Shown piece after piece: positions 58,331-64,000 of a stretch of DNA of 64,000 nucleotides (the first letter of the stretch is position 1; every line of letters starts with the position of its first letter). The DNA is from Agrypnia vestita. Lineage: Eukaryota > Arthropoda > Insecta > Trichoptera > Phryganeidae. The DNA is taken from NCBI GenBank assembly GCA_016648135.1, contig JADDOH010010923.1, positions 1-64,000 of the forward strand. The letters are read 5' to 3'. The notes under the pieces are model-generated. The model was not told where the DNA came from. It ran no database searches and worked only from the letters and a program-made list of their open reading frames with translations. A program made the translations under genes and the position numbers.

Positions 58331-58933
58331 TACTTTTCACGATCTCCTGAGATGAGCCAAGTACAAAGAGGAGGGTCTGCAAAAAGTGAAATCATGAAAG
58401 AATGCAACGTGAAAAGTAAAGTCACGAAAGAGTGAAAAGTGAAAAATAAAGATGCGGGTGAGTGGACAGAAGAAAACGATGCCACAAAGTGCGATGTAGT
58501 AAAGGAATCCACGACAGAGTGGAATGAAGAAAATAAAGTGATGATGGATTGGAATATGGATAACGGAGGACAGACTTACGTAATTTAGATGGCGTTGTAT
58601 TGGAGACACTGCAGGCAACGCCCCCATTAACTATTGGTATTTTCAATATGGAACGGACCGACTATATAGACACTGTTTGTGAGATGAGCGTAACCTCCAG
58701 AAAACAATACAAGAATTTGGAAAATGGAGACAGTGCCACGACGCCCCATCGGAAGAAGCTCCGGACTGAGGAAGCAGGTGCTGAAATTTCAAATATGATG
58801 TATTTTGAAATGCTGAGATCACATAAACGGAAAGAAACGCCTACTGGAAGTGGTTTCGGTCCAGGGAGAAGAGACCCGGGGAGCACCCGGGAAGTGGAAT
58901 GTGCCTGCCGCACTTTCACTTCCCGGGAATGAA

Positions 58934-59219
58934 TTTATACTGAAACTGAGAGATAAGCGATTATATCAGAAGCAAGACTACAATTTACTCGTCGCCCTAT
59001 AAGCACCCCAGAGAGATGGACCCTACGTCGTGCTACACGCTCACGGGCCCACGAGTTACGAGATAGCAGTACCCGGGGCACCTGGCGTACCATTGGGAGT
59101 GTATCATCAGGCGCCCCACTCCCCTGACCAATCGCTCCATTGCGTAAACGAGGCCGGCCCAGGAATAATGTTGCTTAGACCATCAAGCGTTACTCTTTTC
59201 TGAATCTTCGGCGGGACGC
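58934..59219 (+). pseudogene. pol C-terminal fragment (integrase end)
   Basis: The frame reads FILKLRDKRLYQKQDYNLLV, one stop (TAA at 59000), then APQRDGPYVVLHAHGPTSYE and IAVPGAPGVPLGVYH. The GPY-x-V-L...Y-I/E-I pattern is the GPY/F module at the end of Ty3/gypsy integrases. It ends about 20 bp before the right LTR. Confidence 0.55.
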
Positions 59220-59240
59220 TTCTCGATCCAGAGGTGGGGT

Positions 59241-59747
59241 TGTAACGCCAAAAAATTTATTCTCCAAATAATTCCATTGTTATCTACCTTTGTTTGACAG
59301 AGAAGATACTTATTTCAAAGTCTGCTCAGAGATGGCGCCAGCCATAGTTAACAAACCCACACACGAAAGGTGGTTGTCATTATATTAAGTACCCCAAGGA
59401 TTCATCCTAGTTATACTAAGAGATGGCGCCACTTTTCCTAGTAAAATATCAATGACTTGACTGATCTTAAGTCCGAGCCTTTGGCCTTCGCTAGCTGGCT
59501 TACAAAATGTAACTAACAGAGGATCTAGTCTGGGGACCCGGTAGAGGAATCTGTAGTTACTCCAGTAGCGACGAGAGGACAGCAACCCACGGAAGACCTG
59601 GTCTGGAGACCCAGCAGCAGAATCCGGGGCTGGTCGCGATACCGCAAGGCACTGCTCTAGGCGTTTGCCCAGATTGTCATCGAGGACTACTCATCATTTG
59701 TACCCACGCTCGAGCGGATAGAACGCCGTCCGTTCGACTGCGTTATA
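59241..59747 (+). repeat. Right LTR
   Basis: Starts TGTAACGCCA and ends GCGTTATA. About 60 bp shorter than the left LTR; it has a local duplication near 59515-59545 (GGATCTAGTCTGGGGACCCG) absent from the left. The differences suggest an old insertion. Confidence 0.8.
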
Positions 59748-59918
59748 AAGCATTAATCAACAGGCCGCGGTCGAAAAATTCGTTTTCAGTGTCAGAAATC
59801 GTCAATAGTTACTGAATATTTATAAGTACACAGATATGTATTGCTATTAGTATAGAGCTAGATTTGTGATACTAAAACTGTACTCAAATAATTAAGCAAT
59901 TATCAATATTAATCTATA

Positions 59919-60785
59919 CCTATAAAACTCAATATCTGTCTGTCTGTCTGTTCTCTATATAAATCTACATCGTTTGTCCGAGTCCATTCAAATTTTGCAT
60001 ACTTATGCTTTAGGACCTGGCGGGTAATACAGGCGACATTTCCCCCCTATTATTTTATCCCTGCCCCTCCTGATATATTTTCGATGCAAATCTGTACCGT
60101 TCGACCGATCGGACTCAAACTTTTGAAACTTATTCCTTAGGACCTGGCGGGTAACATGGGCGACATTTACCCCTTATTCTTCCATACCTTCTCCTTCTCC
60201 TGATATATTTTAGATGCAAATCTGTACCGTTTGACCAATCGGACTCAAAAGTTGGAAAGATATTTTTAGGACCCGGCGGGTAACATAGGTGATATTTCCC
60301 CCCCCCCCCATTATATTATCCTTTCCCCTCCTCACTGATATATTTTTTTTGCAAATCTATACCGTTCAACCGATCGAACTTATTCGAACAGTATAGATTT
60401 GCATCTATAATTTGCATCTATAATTATCTATAATATTTGCATGGAAAATATATCAGGGGAAGGGGAAGGCGTAAAAGAGGAGGGAGGAAATCTCACCCAT
60501 GTTTTCCGCCAGGTACTAAAGAATAAATTAGCAAACTTTTAGTTCGGTCGGTCGAACGGTACAGATTTGCATCAAAAATATATCAGGGAAGGGGAAGAGG
60601 TAAAAGAATAGGGGGGAAATATCATCTATGTAACTCTCCAAGTCCTAAAGAATAATTTTCCAAATTTTGAGTCCGATCGGTCAAACGGTACAGATTTGCA
60701 TCGAAAATATATCGGGGGGAGGGGAAGGGGTAAAATATTAGGGGGAAATGTTATATTACCCGCCGGGTCCTAAAGATTATTTTTT
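59919..60785. repeat. Foldback tandem array
   Basis: From 59919 (CTCAATATCTGTCTGTCTGT) about four units run in plus orientation: TTCGACCGATCGGACTCAAA, GGACCTGGCGGGTAACATGG, CCCCTCCTGATATATTTTCG. From about 60383 three to four units run inverted (GGTCGAACGGTACAGATTTG, AAAATATATCAGGGAAGGGG). It is a head-to-head array of the family at 46213. A C run of 11-12 sits at 60296. Confidence 0.8.
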
Positions 60786-61553
60786 ACATTTTTTATTTTT
60801 AACATTTAACATATTTTTAATAGCGCACCGCAAAACTGAAAAAAAAAATATAATTGTTTTTTATTTGTCCTGTTGTATGTTTCCAATAATTAGTTAGATT
60901 TTGTTACCTCAGTTTATTTTACATACATATTTTCCTATCGGTAGGCATATGCTGTTTAACGTGGATGTGAATTAATTTATATATTATGTCCATGGAAAAA
61001 ATATTTAAAATACAAAAGCCGGTAATGGTAAACTTAAACTCATTTTCATTAAATATAGTAAAATCAGGTACTTACACAGTCATAAAAGAGGTAATCTTTC
61101 TTGAAAAGTAATTTTAAGTAATGCATTTTTAAATAAAATATTGACGCCAATAGTAAATTAGCTTGCTCGCATTATTCGGAATAATTTGCATTAAAAATTT
61201 AATTTTATAAGATTTTCGTCTCGTGACAGTGACCATTAATAACGGTTTAATGTCTTAATTCCTATCCTCTGGCATCCAGGACACTAAATTTTATTTTCAC
61301 CGCTATTCGGCTCTTTATTAAGGAAGCCCTTATTATAAGACAAAGTAAGGATTGTTATCGTACGCCAACTCGAGGATGCTTGGAGTAGAAATTAGCGGCG
61401 GGAGTAGGAAGTGAGGGGGAAAGGAACACAGCCTTAATAAGTGGTTAAATTTAAAATAGCTTATACTCTGAAACAGAAACCTGGAGGGTTCTGCTGAAAG
61501 TTACAGAAATTAATTTATTGTGATTACTTAAATTAGTCATCATATTTCACATA
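60786..61553. other. No gene recognised
   Basis: AT-rich DNA with a slightly GC-richer part at 61360-61440. Confidence 0.4.
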
Positions 61554-61733
61554 TTTTTTTTTTAAATAGAGATGTGAACACGGAATACATGTCACATCAA
61601 TATTCTTACTATTTTCAAACTAAGCTAAACGCTTGTGCTATGAAAATAGGGCTAACTTGCTTGTCTGGGGTGAGGTTCGAACCCGCGACCTTTGGATCAC
61701 GAGGCGAGTGTCCTAACCACAAGACCAACAAGC
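61554..61733 (-). mobile_element. SINE-T copy 1, tRNA-derived
   Basis: Minus strand. The tRNA-like head 61733-61659 has a 7-bp acceptor stem (GCTTGTT with GACAAGC, one G-U). It also has a D arm GTC/GAC and box B GGTTCGAACC, but the T stem has one mismatch and the anticodon stem is poor. A body with ATAGTAAGAATATTGATGTG follows, ending in an A-run (T-run 61554-61563 on the plus strand). Two close relatives nearby. Confidence 0.75.
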
Positions 61734-61869
61734 TACTCTACATATGAATCTATAAATTCATCGCAGCATATATTATCGTCGCTGTATATATAATCAAGCC
61801 TATGTGCCGCTTTAGTACATTCTGAGATATAATACAGTATTAGTAAGTAAGTCATGATATAATACAGTA

Positions 61870-62036
61870 AATTACTAGTGTAGCAGGCAGGGCGTCAAAT
61901 CAATTTAGTGTTTACTTGCTGCCAAGACACTCAACAACAATGAAAAAAGCTTCATTAAATTTTGTAAACACTGTAAACATTTGTAACATTGAACATTGAA
62001 TAAACATTTGAATTTGAATTTGAATTTGAATTTGAG
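61870..62036 (+). mobile_element. Probable LINE 3' tail
   Basis: It contains GTCAAATCAATTTAGTGTTT and CATTGAATAAACATTTG, followed by (GAATTT)n at 62010-62035. The hexamer tail after a short untranslated part is typical of LINE ends. No protein part is seen, so the family is unknown. Confidence 0.5.
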
Positions 62037-62252
62037 ATAATCGAATGAAACTGTTTTAAAAAATAATTGCATAGACTAGATTTATAAAAAATATTTTAAA
62101 TAATTACTACACAGACTTTCCAGACGAACGGCAATGTTTTTTTAGTATATCTCCATTATTTATATGAAAAATTGACAAATTGATTCATTCATCTCAGAAT
62201 CTCTATTAAACGGCACATTGGCTTTATTATATATACAGCGACGATATGTAAT

Positions 62253-62640
62253 ATGCCCGGTGTAGGTTATGTATGGGCTTTCTCACTCTTTTTCAATTTT
62301 CGATCTATCAGATCTACATCGTCATTTACGGATGTCTTACTACTCTGTAGTGGTTTATATATTTTCTATCTTTGGAATATGTTTAGTCCATCTGTTGCTA
62401 TCTATTATTGTAATACGTGCAGTTTTTTTCCGCTTCCCTGTTCCCTGTTCCAGTTTATGTTCAATAACCTCATTCGTTTGGTATCTTATCCTCACGTATT
62501 TTTCACGCAATTTGATTTCAGGCTTTTGGATTTCAATAATCAAGATGTTTAAGACACTTTTTGCGAAAGACTTTGTAATAAATATATTTAGATTTTTTTT
62601 TCCATTAGTTCCCAATATTTCTAAATCTTAAAAAAAATAG
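62253..62640. other. No gene recognised; pyrimidine-rich, overlapping frames
   Basis: Frames of about 100-120 codons exist in two plus frames and one minus frame. The translation is hydrophobic (FLF/YSV-rich), as T-rich DNA gives. No domain or signal supports a gene. Confidence 0.35.
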
Positions 62641-62717
62641 ATAACATGGTGAAATTGGTTGAATGCAGTTCCCGGATTAGGGAAGTTTTGGGTTCGTATC
62701 CCCATCGTAACCAAATG
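62641..62717 (+). mobile_element. tRNA-like SINE head, decayed
   Basis: ATGGTGAAATTGGTTGAATG resembles box A and TGGGTTCGTATCCCCAT box B, about 45 bp apart, ending CGTAACC. The acceptor stem does not pair. It is directly followed by the inverted SINE at 62766. Confidence 0.45.
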
Positions 62718-62765
62718 TTTTTCGATAGACAGTTACTTTCTGTAAAATTATTTTTAATATTAAAA

Positions 62766-62930
62766 AAAGATGCGTACGCGGAAAATACATCACATCAATA
62801 TTCTTACTATTTTCAAACTAAGCTATACGCCTGTGCTACGAAAAAAAGAACTAAATTGCTGGTCTGGAGGGGCGGTCAAACCCGCGACCGTTGGATCACT
62901 AGGTAAATGTTTTAACCACTAGACCTAGAC
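62766..62930 (-). mobile_element. SINE-T copy 2, diverged
   Basis: Same body (CACATCAATATTCTTACTAT) and head as copy 1 but with many changes: box B reads GTTTGACC and the head ends ...CTAGACCTAGACAAG on the plus strand. Confidence 0.7.
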
Positions 62931-62940
62931 AAGATAATAT

Positions 62941-63140
62941 AATGTTTATTTTAATTTTATTTTCTTATATCTATTTCATTCTAGTAATAATATGTTTTGG
63001 AAATAATAATATTGCGTAGTTTTCTGACACGTTTTTTTTTTTAATGTTTATTTTAATTTTATTTTCTATTTCATTCTAGTAATAATATGTTTTGGAAATA
63101 ATAATATTACGTAGTTTTTCTGACACGTTTTTTTTTTTTT
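62941..63140 (+). repeat. ~100-bp tandem duplication
   Basis: AATGTTTATTTTAATTTTAT starts at 62941 and again at 63043. The two units (102 and 98 bp) are nearly identical; the first has 8 extra bases (TTATATCT). The second ends in the T-run that begins SINE-T copy 3. Confidence 0.9.
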
Positions 63141-63310
63141 AAATAGAGATGCGAACACGGAATTCGTGTCACATCAATATTCTTACTATTTTCAAATTAA
63201 GCTAAACGCTTGTGCTATGAAAACAGGACTAACTTGCTTGTCTGAAGTGAGATTCGAACCTGCGACCTTTGGATCACGAGGCGAGAGTACTAATCACAAG
63301 ACCAACAAGC
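63128..63310 (-). mobile_element. SINE-T copy 3
   Basis: Very similar to copy 1. Head 63310-63236, box B GATTCGAACC complement on the plus strand (GGTTCGAATC on the minus), A-run at 63128-63140. Confidence 0.75.
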
Positions 63311-63967
63311 TACTTTTTTTTTACTTGGAAAGTCTCCAAAAATGTTTAAATGTAAAATATGTGGAATACTGTGACAGAAGATCCGGTTAGACGTAAAATT
63401 TTGAGAAAAGATAAAGGGTATTATGATTGCCCCTTGCTTAGAGTAATAAAGCATTCAGTTAACAAGATTCATTTGTTTTAGCTACGCCATCTCGCGCGCG
63501 GGGCGCACGCAAATACTCCTCCACAGCTATACCTAAAGTGCTTATTCACATTCTGCGAACACGGGCGGCCCAGTTCATATATATTCATGGCGGTATAACG
63601 GCGCTCCACGTAGAAAAGAGTAATTAAAACCTTCCGTTACTGATTTATGGGGACTTGCAGTGCGGCGGCACCAGTGGCGCAACTCGAAGACACGACAAAA
63701 TCTTTCATATATTATTTAAAAAAAATAAGATTTGAAAAAAATACGAGAAAAAATCTTAAAAACATTAAGATAGCTGGTGCATTGTCACATTAAAAAAAAA
63801 AAATAAACGAATAAATTTATCTAATTGTCCGATTTTAAAGTTGTTCCCTCTATCTTCAGTTAACTCCTCCCATTCCCTCCCCCCCACCTAGTTGACACTC
63901 TGTCCTTCTCTCTTTTTTTTCCTCCTTTATAAATTTCTGTACCTAGATTAGTCTATATTGTAATTGT
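63311..63967. other. No gene; CpG-rich patch at 63480-63680
   Basis: 63490-63680 has CATCTCGCGCGCGGGGCGCA, GAACACGGGCGGCCCAG and GTGCGGCGGCACCAGTGGCG in AT-rich surroundings. It may be a regulatory island. 63840-63930 is pyrimidine-rich. Confidence 0.35.
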
Positions 63968-64000
63968 CCTGAAGAAGGTTGAGTCCAACCGAAACCAGTT
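63968..64000 (+). ncRNA. Hammerhead-like motif, third PLE family, cut by window end
   Basis: CTGAAGA, unpaired A, GGTTG-AGTC-CAACC (5 bp), GAAA, C-CA-GTT, then the window ends. The core fits CUGANGA with A at the free position, and the plan is the same as at 3618 and 9566. The 3' half of stem I lies outside, so pairing with TTGTC cannot be checked. Confidence 0.65.

Larger units (their letters stand above)
57089..59747 (+). mobile_element. Ty3/gypsy-type LTR retrotransposon, internally deleted
   Basis: Left LTR 57089-57655 and right LTR 59241-59747 frame about 1.6 kb. Only a gag piece and a C-terminal pol piece survive; protease, reverse transcriptase, RNase H and most of integrase are missing. 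A purine-rich AGAGGTGGGGT lies right before the right LTR, as expected for second-strand priming. No matching target duplication and no clear primer-binding site were found. The gag type points to Ty3/gypsy. Confidence 0.8.

Noticed and set aside
61659..61733. Functional minus-strand tRNA gene
   Set aside because: It has poor anticodon and T stems and is the head of a SINE with two more copies within 1.6 kb.
62253..62631. Hydrophobic frames as membrane proteins
   Set aside because: Three overlapping frames on both strands and T-rich DNA explain the hydrophobic translation.

Overview
The window reads as AT-rich, intron- or intergenic-type DNA from an arthropod, most likely an insect. The evidence is a mariner of the insect/animal type, several non-LTR retrotransposon (LINE) tails of kinds common in insects, a Ty3/gypsy element with an Arc-like gag, Penelope-like elements (PLEs), PIF/Harbinger MITEs and tRNA-derived SINEs. 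I cannot fix the order; Lepidoptera is plausible but unproven. I found no convincing host protein-coding exon and no bacterial-style gene. Almost every long reading frame that makes sense is a transposon remnant.

Layout. 1-6.4 kb: a tRNA-like unit; a foldback retroelement (FB1 copy 1); a PLE foldback with hammerhead motifs on both strands; a short dispersed element (R4); and two members of a second PLE-like family. 7.6-10.2 kb: two further PLE copies, one with the C-terminal end of the PLE protein. 10.8-11.3 kb: an unassigned CpG-rich island. 14.4-22.5 kb: FB1 copy 2, a MITE, LINE tails, the best PLE palindrome (19716-20084) and R4 copy 2. 22.7-24.6 kb: a 78-bp minisatellite of about 23 units. 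26.4-29.3 kb: a mutated PLE palindrome, an RTE-like LINE tail, a Tourist-like MITE and a Harbinger-derived element. 33.6-37.6 kb: a 545-bp palindromic element and two LINE tails. 41.0-42.1 kb: a mariner with intact ends but an internal deletion in its transposase. 45.4-55 kb: nested MITEs, tandem-repeat elements, a SINE and a palindrome with a decayed ribozyme motif. 57.1-59.7 kb: an internally deleted LTR retrotransposon. 59.9-63.3 kb: a foldback tandem array and three SINEs of one family. 63.97 kb: another ribozyme-like motif cut by the window edge.

The unifying signal is a set of twelve hammerhead-ribozyme-like cores (CUGANGA - helix II - GAAA - C - 0-2 nt - GUH). They lie in PLE-type elements of at least three sequence families. 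Seven are complete by eye, one is complete but cut by the window edge, and four are decayed. They have the reduced stem III described for PLE-associated hammerhead variants. Five elements (two FB1 and three PLE-type) are bracketed by exact 10-14-bp direct repeats that I read as target-site duplications. Many copies are foldbacks, so a transcript would carry a ribozyme on one arm and its antisense on the other. All structure calls come from reading the sequence by eye; no folding or database search was run.
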